From Lactobacillus panisapium (GTDB taxonomy: Bacteria > Bacillota > Bacilli > Lactobacillales > Lactobacillaceae), in the NCBI RefSeq assembly GCF_019469265.1, contig NZ_CP048268.1, positions 417,501-481,500 on the forward strand: a stretch of DNA of 64,000 nucleotides, given 5' to 3'. This document shows positions 1-9,685 of this stretch, piece after piece. The translations under genes were made by a program, and so were the position numbers. Within the stretch, counting starts at the first letter, position 1; every line of letters begins with the position of its first letter. The notes beneath the pieces were generated by a model. The model made no database searches, had not been told where the DNA came from, and saw nothing but the letters and a program-made list of their open reading frames with translations.

Positions 1-1910
<1,910 letters not shown>

Positions 1911-1985
1911 AGGCTCAAGCAATCTGGTGAGGTTTTTTTAGAGGATTATATTTAGTTTTGAGTGTAAGAACTCAAGCAAAGAAAA

Positions 1986-2103
1986 GTACGGTGGCAATAG
2001 CAAGAAGGAAACACCTGTAACCATGCCGAACACAGCAGTTAAGCTTCTTCACGCCGAGAGTAGTTGGTGGGAGACTGCCTGCGAGGGTAGGAAGCTGCCG
2101 TGC
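1986..2103 (+). rRNA. 5S ribosomal RNA
   Basis: About 75 bases after the 23S end. The terminal helix closes exactly (GTACGG at 1986 with CCGTGC ending 2103), giving a 118-nt molecule of normal length. The conserved core CCATGCCGAACACAGCAGTTAAG lies inside. It is followed at once by tRNA-Asn, a usual Lactobacillus rrn arrangement. Confidence 0.96.
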
Positions 2104-2114
2104 TTTTTTAATAT

Positions 2115-2187
2115 TCCGGCTTAGCTCAGTTGGTAGAGCGCTTGACTGTTAATCAAGATGTCGTCAGTTCGAGTCTGACAGCCGGAG
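2115..2187 (+). tRNA. tRNA-Asn (GTT)
   Basis: Full cloverleaf of 73 nt. The acceptor stem TCCGGCT pairs with AGCCGGA, the D arm is GCTC...GAGC, the anticodon loop CTGTTAA carries GTT at 2148-2150, and the T arm holds TTCGAGT. G is the discriminator base. The CCA end is not encoded. It is probably cotranscribed with the rRNA genes. Confidence 0.97.
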
Positions 2188-2196
2188 CAAGTAAGA

Positions 2197-2226
2197 AAGA
2201 GGACTAATGATAGTCCTCTTTTTTTG
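2197..2226 (+). terminator. rrn operon terminator
   Basis: The hairpin AGAGGACTA-ATGA-TAGTCCTCT is followed by a run of T. It ends the rRNA/tRNA-Asn transcription unit. Confidence 0.9.
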
Positions 2227-2357
2227 TGCGGTTTTTTGATTCACTTATGATTAAAAGATTAGTCTTATTATATTAGAAAATTGTTAGGTGGCGTGACTTG
2301 AACGCACTTTCAATGTACAATAATGAAGGATACGTTTTATCTAAAGGAGGAAATCTC

Positions 2358-3362
2358 ATGGTAGGAATTGTATTAGCCAGCCATGGTGGTTTTGCCGATG
2401 GCATTGCGCAGTCAGCGCAAATGTTATTTGGTGAACAAAGCAATTTTGCTCATGTAATTTTGACACCCGATGAGGGGCCAGATGATATTAAGGGCAAAAT
2501 GGACAAGGCGATTGCTTCATTTGATGATCAAGCTGAAGTATTGCTACTAGTTGATCTATGGGGCGGTACACCGTTTAATCAGGCAAATGGCTTGCTTGAA
2601 AATCATCCCAACTGGGCTGTTGTAGCTGGTATGAATTTACCGATGGTTGTTGAAGCTTTAACGCAAAGAATGACTAATCCTGATGCTACAGCTCATGAAA
2701 TTGCGACTGCAATTGTTGAACCAGCAAAAGATGGTATTAAAACAAAGCCAGCTGAATTAATGCCGAAGTCAGAGAGTAAGGTAGTTTCTGAAGCTCAGGA
2801 AACTGGCAAAAAGAAGACTATTCCGGAAGGAACAGTTGTTGGTGATGGACACATTAAGTTTGTTTTAGCTCGAATTGATTCACGTCTATTACATGGTCAG
2901 GTTGCGACTGGTTGGATTCCAACGATGCACCCTGATCGGGTAATAGTTGTGTCTGACAGTGTTGCTAAAGACGAAATGCGTAAAAGCATGATTCGTGAAG
3001 CCGCACCTGCTGGTGTTAAGGCTCACACTGTACCAATTAAAAAGATGATTGAGATTGCTAAAGACCCACGCTTTGGCAATACTCATGCGCTGCTTTTATT
3101 TGAAAACCCTGAAGATGTTTTAACTGTTATTAAAGCAGGGGTTGATATTAAAACGGTTAATGTCGGTTCTATGTCTTACTCAGTTGGTGATGTTAATGCT
3201 AACAATGTTTTATCAATGAACCAAGAAGATGTAGACACTTTCCACGAACTTGCTAAATTAGGAGTTAAGTTTGACGTACGGAAAGTGCCAACTGACAAAG
3301 AGGGCAATATGGACGCTATTTTAAATAAGGCCCAGAGTTTGCTTGACGAGCAAAAGAAATAA
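2358..3362 (+). CDS. manL: PTS mannose/glucose-family EIIAB component
   Basis: Cytoplasmic phosphotransferase subunit of a mannose-family PTS, 334 aa, which passes phosphate from HPr to the incoming sugar. Residues 1-125 are EIIA with the phosphorylatable His9 in ASHGGFADG. A linker rich in Lys, Glu and Ser covers about 126-165. Residues 166-334 are EIIB with His179 in ARIDSRLLHGQVATGW. An in-frame ATG exists 60 bases upstream, but AAAGGAGG at 2343-2350 sets the start at 2358. It is first of four genes (EIIAB, EIIC, EIID, DUF956), the arrangement of the main glucose/mannose PTS of lactobacilli. I saw no sigma-54 promoter upstream. The substrate is inferred from family and gene order. Confidence 0.95.
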   Translation: MVGIVLASHGGFADGIAQSAQMLFGEQSNFAHVILTPDEGPDDIKGKMDKAIASFDDQAEVLLLVDLWGGTPFNQANGLLENHPNWAVVAGMNLPMVVEALTQRMTNPDATAHEIATAIVEPAKDGIKTKPAELMPKSESKVVSEAQETGKKKTIPEGTVVGDGHIKFVLARIDSRLLHGQVATGWIPTMHPDRVIVVSDSVAKDEMRKSMIREAAPAGVKAHTVPIKKMIEIAKDPRFGNTHALLLFENPEDVLTVIKAGVDIKTVNVGSMSYSVGDVNANNVLSMNQEDVDTFHELAKLGVKFDVRKVPTDKEGNMDAILNKAQSLLDEQKK

Positions 3363-3379
3363 GGAAGTAGGAGCAAAAA

Positions 3380-4186
3380 ATGAATGCTATTCAAATGATT
3401 TTAGTTGTTCTAGTTGCCTTTCTTGCAGGTATGGAAGGTATCTTAGATCAATGGGAATTCCACCAACCCCTTGTTGCATGTACGTTGATTGGTTTAGTTA
3501 CTGGTCACTTGGACTTGGGTGTTATTTTAGGTGGTCAATTACAAATGATAGCCTTAGGTTGGGCTAATATCGGTGCTGCTGTAGCTCCAGATGCTGCTTT
3601 GGCATCAGTTGCTTCAGCAATTATCCTGGTTGAGAGTGGACAAGGAACTAAAGGAATCGGTATGGCTACAGGTATTGCTATGCCATTAGCTGTTGCCGGA
3701 CTATTTTTAACCATGATCGTTCGGACCATTTCAACTGCTATTGTGCACATCATGGATGCCGAAGCTAAAAAGGGCAACTGGCGCAAGATTAATATGTGGC
3801 AATGGATCGATGTCTGCTTACAGGGGCTGCGAATTGCTATTCCGGCAGCACTCTTGTTAGCAATCCCAGCTTCAACGGTTAAGTATTGGCTAGGACTAAT
3901 GCCAACATGGTTGAGTGAAGGTATGTCTCTTGGTGGTGCCATGGTCGTAGCCGTTGGTTATGCAATGGTTATTAACATGATGGCTAGTCGTGAAGTATGG
4001 CCATTCTTCGCAATCGGTTTTGCGTTGGCAGCAATCAAGGACTTAACTTTAATTGCCTTAGGTGCAATCGGTCTTGCTATGGCTCTGATGTACCTTGCTC
4101 TTGAATCAAAGGGTGGCAATGGCAAATCTAGTTCAGATGATGAAGGTACCGGCGATCCGCTCGGCGATATCATTGATGACTATTAA
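3380..4186 (+). CDS. manM: PTS mannose-family EIIC component
   Basis: Membrane channel subunit (268 aa) that forms the sugar translocation unit together with EIID. It has the typical EIIC opening (residues 1-60 with LAGMEGILDQWEFHQPL), several hydrophobic segments and the GGQLQMIALGWANIGAA motif of ManY-type proteins. The C-terminal tail after about residue 245 is hydrophilic and acidic, as in other lactobacillar ManM proteins. It starts 17 bases after manL behind GGAAGTAGGAG. Second gene of the operon. Confidence 0.95.
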   Translation: MNAIQMILVVLVAFLAGMEGILDQWEFHQPLVACTLIGLVTGHLDLGVILGGQLQMIALGWANIGAAVAPDAALASVASAIILVESGQGTKGIGMATGIAMPLAVAGLFLTMIVRTISTAIVHIMDAEAKKGNWRKINMWQWIDVCLQGLRIAIPAALLLAIPASTVKYWLGLMPTWLSEGMSLGGAMVVAVGYAMVINMMASREVWPFFAIGFALAAIKDLTLIALGAIGLAMALMYLALESKGGNGKSSSDDEGTGDPLGDIIDDY

Positions 4187-4213
4187 AGTGATATTTAAGA
4201 GGAGGATTTTATT

Positions 4214-5128
4214 ATGGCTGATCAAAAAATCAAATTAACTAAAGCCGACCGCTTCAATGTTATGTGGCACTCACAATTCTTGCAGGCTTCATGGAACTAC
4301 GAAAGAATGCAAAACGGTGGGTTCGCATACTCACTTATTCCGGCACTAAGAAAATTATATCCAAATAAAGATGATATGGCTGCTGCGCTTCAGCGTCACT
4401 TAGTATTCTTCAACGTCCACCCATACCTTGTTTCACCTATTTTAGGTGTTACTTTGGCTTTGGAAGAGGACAAGGCAAATGGAGCTAAAGTTGAAGATGA
4501 AGCAATTCAAGGTGTTAAGGTCGGAATGATGGGACCACTAGCTGGTGTTGGTGACCCAGTTTTCTGGTATACTGTGCGGCCAATTTTAGGTGCCCTCGGT
4601 GCATCGATGGCTATCCAAGGTAACATCTTAGGCCCAATTCTATTCTTTGTTTTATGGAATGTAATCAGAATTGCCTTTATGTGGTACACCCAAGAATTTG
4701 GCTATAAAGCCGGTTCAGCAATTACTAATGATATGTCTGGTGGTCTTTTACAAAAGGTAACCCGTGGAGCGTCCATGATGGGGATGTTTGTTTTAGGATC
4801 ATTAATTGAGCGTTGGGTAAACATCAAGTTTACGCCGATTGTTTCGAAAACACCGGTCCAAAAGGGTGGTTATATTGATTGGAACTCGCTTCCTGCTGGT
4901 GCCAAGGGAATTCAACAAGCTCTGCTAGGACAAGCAAATGGTTTATCCTTGACTAAGTTTAAGGTAACTACCTTGCAAAATAACTTGGATATGTTAATTC
5001 CAGGTTTAGCTGGTTTACTGCTAACATTCCTTTGCATGTGGCTTTTGAAGAAGAAAGTTTCACCAATTGTAATTATTATTGCTATCTTTATTGTTGGTGT
5101 ATTATTACACGTTTTACATGTTATTTAG
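4214..5128 (+). CDS. manN: PTS mannose-family EIID component
   Basis: Partner of EIIC in the membrane (304 aa). The cytoplasmic N-terminal part contains the family signature SWNYERMQNGGFAYSLIPAL, followed by KVGMMGPLAGVGDPVFWYTVRPI. The last third holds the membrane helices around 270-304. It starts behind AGAGGAGG. In other bacteria this subunit also serves as a receptor for class IIa bacteriocins; whether it does here is not shown by the sequence. Third gene of the operon. Confidence 0.95.
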   Translation: MADQKIKLTKADRFNVMWHSQFLQASWNYERMQNGGFAYSLIPALRKLYPNKDDMAAALQRHLVFFNVHPYLVSPILGVTLALEEDKANGAKVEDEAIQGVKVGMMGPLAGVGDPVFWYTVRPILGALGASMAIQGNILGPILFFVLWNVIRIAFMWYTQEFGYKAGSAITNDMSGGLLQKVTRGASMMGMFVLGSLIERWVNIKFTPIVSKTPVQKGGYIDWNSLPAGAKGIQQALLGQANGLSLTKFKVTTLQNNLDMLIPGLAGLLLTFLCMWLLKKKVSPIVIIIAIFIVGVLLHVLHVI

Positions 5129-5134
5129 GATAAA

Positions 5135-5497
5135 ATGGTTGAATCACAAAATACTAAAGTCGATTTAACAGCTGAAGCCACTTGGTTTCGTGCAGTTGCT
5201 GTATATGGCAAAGCGATGGTGGGCGATAAGGCGTTTGAATTTTACAATGAACGTAATTTATCTGATTATGTTCAGATACCGTGGAATGAAGTGACTTATG
5301 TTGTAGCTGATGTTCATTTTAAAGGACGCTATATACCACGTTTTGAAATCAGAACGCGGACTAGCGGAACATTTATTTTTACAACTAAGAACAATAAAAA
5401 AACGCTGCGAGCAATTCGCAAATATGTCCCCGCTGACCATATGCGACAAGCGCTGAGTCTGTGGCAGAATCTCAAAAGAAGATTTTTAAGTAAATAA
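5135..5497 (+). CDS. manO: DUF956 family protein (ManO-like)
   Basis: Small soluble protein of 120 aa that follows the EIID gene of mannose PTS operons in many Lactobacillales. Family members begin with a VDLTAEATWFRAVAVYGKAM-like stretch and contain IPWNEVTYV, both present here. The molecular role is unresolved; a regulatory or accessory role in the PTS is usually assumed. Its ATG lies 6 bases after the manN stop with an AGGA ribosome binding site overlapping that stop, which suggests translational coupling. It is the last gene before a strong terminator. Confidence 0.88.
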   Translation: MVESQNTKVDLTAEATWFRAVAVYGKAMVGDKAFEFYNERNLSDYVQIPWNEVTYVVADVHFKGRYIPRFEIRTRTSGTFIFTTKNNKKTLRAIRKYVPADHMRQALSLWQNLKRRFLSK

Positions 5498-5502
5498 ACA
5501 AA

Positions 5503-5541
5503 AAGAAGTTTTAAGTATGAATTACTTAAAGCTTCTTTTTT
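5503..5541 (+). terminator. man operon terminator, probably bidirectional
   Basis: AAGAAGTTTTAAGTA pairs with TACTTAAAGCTTCTT around a short loop, followed by T7. The opposite-strand gene ends at 5544, so the hairpin may also serve that gene. Confidence 0.9.
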
Positions 5542-5543
5542 TA

Positions 5544-6230
5544 CTATTTTGTAAATTCTTGAATAGTACCTTTAACACCTAACTTAGTGGCAATTTTTTC
5601 TTGAAGTGCATTAATGGCAGTATTAGTTCTATCCTTTTGCTCCTCATTTACTGCTTCCATGATTAAGATTGCGCTAGTTGTGTCTTCAGTCAACATGGTC
5701 CTTTCACCATCACGCCAATTAAGTGAACGACACACCGCACCAGTTTGATCATAATAAATGATTTCATCAGTCCGAGGCGGTTCATTTTTAGTAGCACCGA
5801 TAGGATAAAATTCTTCATTACCGCTGGCAAGACCTAAATGCATGGTTCCAGCAATTTTAGCAAGATCTTCGCCACCGCAAGGAACGCCATATTCCAGTGA
5901 AACGCTGTTGTAGAGATCAACCAGTGGATTAATTGGGGTAAATGTTCTGCCCTGGGCTACGCGTTTGAGTAATGCTTCAATAGATGCACGAGCGCCCTTT
6001 TTCTTTTTAAATTGACTAAAAGCTTCCCGCCATTGGACAATTACAGGATTAGCTTTAAAGTCAGGTTCAGTTAAATATACTTGTGCTTTTTCTTCGGCTT
6101 GATTCAATATTTGTTGATAGCTTGAAACATCGCTTGGGATGTGATTATCAATACCATTGACAACTAGCGTGAAAATTTTAGCTTCAGGAAAGATTTCCCA
6201 AAACTTTTGATCAACGACGAATGTTTCCAT
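5544..6230 (-). CDS. B3/B4 domain protein (PheT-like editing domain)
   Basis: A 228-aa cytoplasmic protein related to the B3/B4 domain of the phenylalanyl-tRNA synthetase beta subunit, found free-standing in many Firmicutes. Supporting segments are NPLVDLYNSVSLEYGVPCGGEDL (about 105-127) and the following LASGNEEFYPIG. In the synthetase this fold edits misacylated tRNA; for the free-standing proteins the function is not established. The start at 6230 is chosen because AGGAGGA lies seven bases ahead; a longer frame to 6263 would run through the leader hairpin. A promoter and a terminator-like leader precede it (separate entries), so expression is probably controlled by attenuation. Confidence 0.82.
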   Translation of the reverse strand: METFVVDQKFWEIFPEAKIFTLVVNGIDNHIPSDVSSYQQILNQAEEKAQVYLTEPDFKANPVIVQWREAFSQFKKKKGARASIEALLKRVAQGRTFTPINPLVDLYNSVSLEYGVPCGGEDLAKIAGTMHLGLASGNEEFYPIGATKNEPPRTDEIIYYDQTGAVCRSLNWRDGERTMLTEDTTSAILIMEAVNEEQKDRTNTAINALQEKIATKLGVKGTIQEFTK

Positions 6231-6243
6231 AATAGTTCCTCCT

Positions 6244-6297
6244 AAAAAAAGAGCACCTAGCAAACTCTACTAAGACCTAAAGAGTTCACTAAGTGCT
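6244..6297 (-). terminator. Terminator hairpin in the leader of the B3/B4 gene
   Basis: On the minus strand, AGCACTTAGTGAACTCT (6297-6281) pairs with AGAGTTTGCTAGGTGCT (6268-6252) around a 12-base loop. T7 (6250-6244) then runs straight into the Shine-Dalgarno sequence at 6243-6237. A terminator this close to the ribosome binding site is typical of attenuation or riboswitch control. It may also simply end transcripts of the permease upstream. No T-box signature (TGGNACCGCG) was seen. Confidence 0.75.
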
Positions 6298-6334
6298 ATC
6301 GCCCGGTGGTGATTAAATATTTTAATTAACCTAA

Positions 6335-6363
6335 ATTTTATTATAAAAATAATGGTAATTCAA
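6335..6363 (-). promoter_or_regulatory. Promoter of the B3/B4 gene
   Basis: Reading the minus strand: -35 TTGAAT (6363-6358), 17-bp spacer, -10 TAAAAT (6340-6335). Transcription would start near 6328 and give a leader of about 98 nt that contains the terminator hairpin. Confidence 0.6.
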
Positions 6364-6389
6364 GTTTCCCCTAAGGTTATTTTGCCCAG

Positions 6390-7757
6390 TTAGGCTGCTT
6401 CTTTGCGCCAGAATTTGGCAAGACTAAACAAAATAATGAATGTTAATAGGGCGGCAATCATTGAGATACGGTTGCTTGGGAGAATTAATAACAGAATAAT
6501 CATGATAATGAAAAATGCTAAGGTTGCATAATCCCAGAATGGAAAGCCCGGCATTTTAAAATCTGTTAATTCAGCAGAATTAGTCTTTTTGCGGTAAGAG
6601 ATATGGGTTAAAAGCATCAAGCACCAAATAATAAGAAACATACTTGTAGAGGTTGATGAAATAAAATTAAAAGCCTCTTTACCGATAAGAATAATAACAA
6701 AGGGGGCAAGTTCCATTAATCCTGCTGATAAAAGCAGCGCATTTTGGGGTAGTTGCCGCCTTAAATGACCAAAAGTTTGATTCCATTTTCCCTTGCCATT
6801 AAAAGTGACGGAAAACAGTAAACGCCCTGCGCTATACAAAATACTATTAGTTGAAGAGACGGCTGCGGAAATAACAACGAAGTTAATAATTGAACCAGCG
6901 TTGCGAATACCCGTAGCTGCGAGTGTTTGCACAAAAGGACTTGAATTGGTTGATACTTTATTCCATGGGATAACGATTAAAATAGCAATAATGGCCAAAA
7001 CATAGAATAAAATAATTCGCATTGGCACCTCATTGATTGCCTTTTTAATCGTTACCTTAGGGTTCTGTGCCTCGGCTGCAGTTAAGCCAACAAGTTCAAC
7101 GCCGACAAAGCTGAAGATAACCATCTGGAAACCAGCGAAAAAGCCGTTGCTTCCCTGGGCAAAAAAGCCACCATTGGTCGTTAAATTAGCTAGGGTGACA
7201 GGGCCAAAACTGGTTTTGCCCCCAGTTAATAACAAATAACCGACTAAAATGACGAAAGCAATCACAGTTACGATTTTAATAATGGCAAAACTAAACTCGA
7301 GGTTGCCGAAAAGGCGCGCTGACAGCAAATTGATGCAAAGCAAAACCGCGATCGTAACAAGTCCTGGCACCCATGTAGGCAGATGGGGAAACCAGTATTG
7401 AAAATAAATTCCAAGTGCCGTCATTTCGGCCATTCCTAATGTGACCCAGCTAATCCAATAAAGATAGCCTGAGATGAAGCCGATATTTTTGCCAAGATAT
7501 TTTTTAATAAAGTCAATATAAGTATGTTTGGATAAGTCTGAAACGATTAATTCACCCAAAGCACGCATTAATAAAAATAAGAAAATACCAACAATAATGT
7601 AAATCAAAATAACGCTTGGACCAGCTCGGCGGATACTGTTGCCAACTCCTAGGAAAAGCCCGGTCCCAATGGTTCCACCCAGCGCAATCAGCTGAATGTG
7701 GGCATTGGTTAGAGTTCGTTCATAACCCGAGCCTTTTTTTTCATCTTCATCGTTCAT
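6390..7757 (-). CDS. Amino acid permease (APC superfamily, AAT family)
   Basis: Integral membrane amino-acid/proton symporter of 455 aa with about 12 hydrophobic segments. The N-terminal signature RTLTNAHIQLIALGGTIGTGLFLGVG (about 14-39) is diagnostic of the AAT family (proline, lysine, aromatic amino-acid and gamma-aminobutyrate permeases). The middle FSFVGVELVGLTAAEAQNPK motif is also conserved. The exact substrate cannot be read from the sequence. ATG at 7757 is preferred over TTG at 7760 because GGAG sits seven bases upstream. It lies upstream of the B3/B4 gene but is separated from it by that gene's own promoter. Confidence 0.92.
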   Translation of the reverse strand: MNDEDEKKGSGYERTLTNAHIQLIALGGTIGTGLFLGVGNSIRRAGPSVILIYIIVGIFLFLLMRALGELIVSDLSKHTYIDFIKKYLGKNIGFISGYLYWISWVTLGMAEMTALGIYFQYWFPHLPTWVPGLVTIAVLLCINLLSARLFGNLEFSFAIIKIVTVIAFVILVGYLLLTGGKTSFGPVTLANLTTNGGFFAQGSNGFFAGFQMVIFSFVGVELVGLTAAEAQNPKVTIKKAINEVPMRIILFYVLAIIAILIVIPWNKVSTNSSPFVQTLAATGIRNAGSIINFVVISAAVSSTNSILYSAGRLLFSVTFNGKGKWNQTFGHLRRQLPQNALLLSAGLMELAPFVIILIGKEAFNFISSTSTSMFLIIWCLMLLTHISYRKKTNSAELTDFKMPGFPFWDYATLAFFIIMIILLLILPSNRISMIAALLTFIILFSLAKFWRKEAA

Positions 7758-7948
7758 CAAATCACTCCAAATTCTATTTCTTTTTTTATATTACAATATT
7801 CGATTATAGCATTAGTATGAGAAGTTTGACTGCTAAAAGCTGAAAAAATTCTAAAATTTAATTTGTTTATTGCTAGTAAAAATGGCCGAATGCCTTGTTA
7901 TTGTAGTATGATAAACTATATTAAATTATAATTAAGGAGGAATGCTGG

Positions 7949-8491
7949 ATGTTTACTTGCTGTGAATTTGAGATTAATGGTTACGAAGTTAAATTGGCGT
8001 TACCTGAAGTAAAGTATGCGGACAAGCTCTATGACATAATTGCTCATGATCGCGCTGAGCTAGCACATTTTTTACCTTGGGCGGGAAAAATGTCAGCGGT
8101 TGAAGATGAGGTCGATTTTATTAAGGGCATGCGAAATGATTTCGCGCAATACCGTAAGTTGCCGCTAGTCATCTTGGTCAATGAACAGCCAGCCGGGATG
8201 GTCGATTTACATACTATTAAGTGGAAGAATGAAAGTGCCGAAATTGGTTACTGGTTGTCTCAAGCTTATCAAAAAAAGGGTATCATGACTGAAGCAGTCA
8301 GGCGACTAGTTGCTTTTTCTTTTAACGAACTCGGATTACATCAAGTCAAGCTTCTAGCGGACCACAACAACCTTGCCAGTAGAGCAATTGCTGAAAGACT
8401 AAATTTTACGCATGTTGCGCTTTTAAAGGATGAAGTTAAGTATCATGGTAAGTTTTGCGATATGGATTTATACACCATGATTAAGCAATAA
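7949..8491 (+). CDS. GNAT acetyltransferase, RimJ/RimL type
   Basis: 180-aa N-acetyltransferase using acetyl-CoA, similar to the RimJ/RimL group that acetylates protein N-termini or small amines. Seen: LPWAGKMSAVED near 42-53, the beta-strand AEIGYWLSQAYQKKGIMTEAVRRLVAF with the acetyl-CoA loop Q-KKGIMTEA (about 103-121), and the C-terminal HNNLASRAIAERLNFTHVALLKD typical of the family. It starts behind AAGGAGG. It is a single gene between divergent permease and convergent galE. The substrate is unknown. Confidence 0.9.
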   Translation: MFTCCEFEINGYEVKLALPEVKYADKLYDIIAHDRAELAHFLPWAGKMSAVEDEVDFIKGMRNDFAQYRKLPLVILVNEQPAGMVDLHTIKWKNESAEIGYWLSQAYQKKGIMTEAVRRLVAFSFNELGLHQVKLLADHNNLASRAIAERLNFTHVALLKDEVKYHGKFCDMDLYTMIKQ

Positions 8492-8501
8492 GATGGCAAA
8501 T

Positions 8502-8548
8502 AAAAAATTCACGACCAAACTAAATTTAGTTGATCAGTGAATTTTTTT
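8502..8548 (+). terminator. Bidirectional terminator between acetyltransferase and galE
   Basis: AAAAAATTCAC pairs with GTGAATTTTTTT; an inner AACTAAATTTAGTT extends the stem. Both flanks supply a T-run in the outgoing direction, so it fits both convergent genes. Confidence 0.85.
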
Positions 8549-9539
8549 ATTTATCTTCATAACCGTTTGGATGCTTTTGGTGCCATTGCCATGCGCTTGC
8601 AATCGTATCTTCAGCTGTTTCATGCTTAGGTTGCCAGTGTAAAACGGTTCTTGCCTTAGTTGAGTCAGCGACTAGGCTATCAGGATCGCCAGAACGCCTT
8701 GGTCCCATTGTGTAAGGGATGTCGATACCAGTAACTTGGCGTGCTGCTTGTAAAATCTCTAAATTGGAGTACCCGTGAGCGGTTCCGATATTAAATACAT
8801 CAGATTGCTTGTTTTTAATTAAGTACTTTAAGGCCAAGATATGCGCATCGATTAGGTCATTAACCTCAACGTAATCACGGATATTAGTGCCATCTTTAGT
8901 ATCATAGTCATTGCCAAAGATAGTGAACTTCCCGTCACCAGAAATGGCGCTGCGCAGAATATTAGGTACCAGATGGGTTTCAGGGTGATGATCCTCGCCA
9001 ATTTCGCCGTTATTACCAGCACCAGCAACATTAAAGTAACGTAAAGCAATTGATTTGATGCCATCAGCCTGATCAGCCCAATGAATGATTTTTTCCATCA
9101 TTACTTTAGTGTCGCCATATGGATTGATTGGGTTTAGGGGTGATTCTTCAGTAATCGGCAACTTTTCCGGAATACCATAAGTGGCTGCACTTGAAGAGAA
9201 AATCAGATACTTAACATTGGCATCATTCATTGCCTCAAGCAGGGCAATCATTCCCGCAACATTATTATCATAGTATTTGAGGGGCTTTTTCACTGATTCA
9301 GGGACTAAAGAGTAAGCGGCAAAGTGCATTACTGCGTCAATTTTTTCATTACGTAAAATTTGGCTAACTAAGAACTTATCTTCAATATCGCCTTGATAAA
9401 ATTTGGCTTGAGGGTCAACTGCTTTTCTATGTCCGGTATATAAAGCATCAAGAACGACTACTTCATAGCCTTGTTTAACCAATTCACTGACTGCCACAGA
9501 GCCAATATAGCCAGCACCACCAATAACTAATATGCGCAT
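8547..9539 (-). CDS. galE: UDP-glucose 4-epimerase
   Basis: 330-aa NAD-dependent short-chain dehydrogenase that interconverts UDP-glucose and UDP-galactose (Leloir pathway, cell-wall sugar supply). The N-terminus MRILVIGGAGYIGS holds the GxxGxxG NAD site. The catalytic Ser-Tyr-Lys set is seen in FSSSAATYG and in NPYGDTK (YxxxK). The GalE-type stretch NIRDYVEVNDLIDAHILAL follows. The start at 9539 is chosen because GGAGGT lies just upstream; the ATG at 9551 overlaps that ribosome binding site. It stands alone, not with galK or galT, so a role in wall or exopolysaccharide precursors is as likely as galactose catabolism. Confidence 0.95.
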   Translation of the reverse strand: MRILVIGGAGYIGSVAVSELVKQGYEVVVLDALYTGHRKAVDPQAKFYQGDIEDKFLVSQILRNEKIDAVMHFAAYSLVPESVKKPLKYYDNNVAGMIALLEAMNDANVKYLIFSSSAATYGIPEKLPITEESPLNPINPYGDTKVMMEKIIHWADQADGIKSIALRYFNVAGAGNNGEIGEDHHPETHLVPNILRSAISGDGKFTIFGNDYDTKDGTNIRDYVEVNDLIDAHILALKYLIKNKQSDVFNIGTAHGYSNLEILQAARQVTGIDIPYTMGPRRSGDPDSLVADSTKARTVLHWQPKHETAEDTIASAWQWHQKHPNGYEDK

Positions 9540-9621
9540 AATTACCTCCATTGAATATATGTAGTTAACTTGATTTTAGCATAGAATAGGAGCGAATTTC
9601 AGTTTTTTCTAAATGAGTTAA

Positions 9622-9664
9622 TTGACAGCAAAAAAATTTTGCAATAGACTTACTTTTAGTAAGA
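9622..9664 (+). promoter_or_regulatory. Promoter and inverted repeat before the nitroreductase gene
   Basis: -35 TTGACA (9622-9627), 17-bp spacer, -10 TAGACT (9645-9650). Directly behind it lies the inverted repeat CTTACTTTTAGTAAG (9650-9664), placed like an operator over the transcription start. Similar TTAC/GTAA repeats are bound by thiol- or quinone-sensing HxlR/YodB-type repressors; that link is inference. Confidence 0.6.
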
Positions 9665-9685
9665 TGAATAGAAAGAAGTAGGCAA

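Noticed and set aside
2281-2357. TGGCGTGACTTGAACGC before manL as a sigma-54 promoter
   Set aside because: The -12 GC pair is not at the right distance and the -24 element is poor, so I did not call it.
2298-2357. Upstream in-frame extension of the EIIAB gene
   Set aside because: No homology to EIIA and the strong AAAGGAGG site lies inside it, directing initiation at 2358.
4263-4282. TGGCAC followed by TTGCA inside the EIID gene, as a possible sigma-54 promoter
   Set aside because: The spacing is 9 bp instead of 5 and it lies within a conserved coding stretch.
6231-6330. T-box leader before the B3/B4 gene
   Set aside because: No TGGNACCGCG antiterminator sequence or specifier loop was found; only the terminator-like hairpin is supported.
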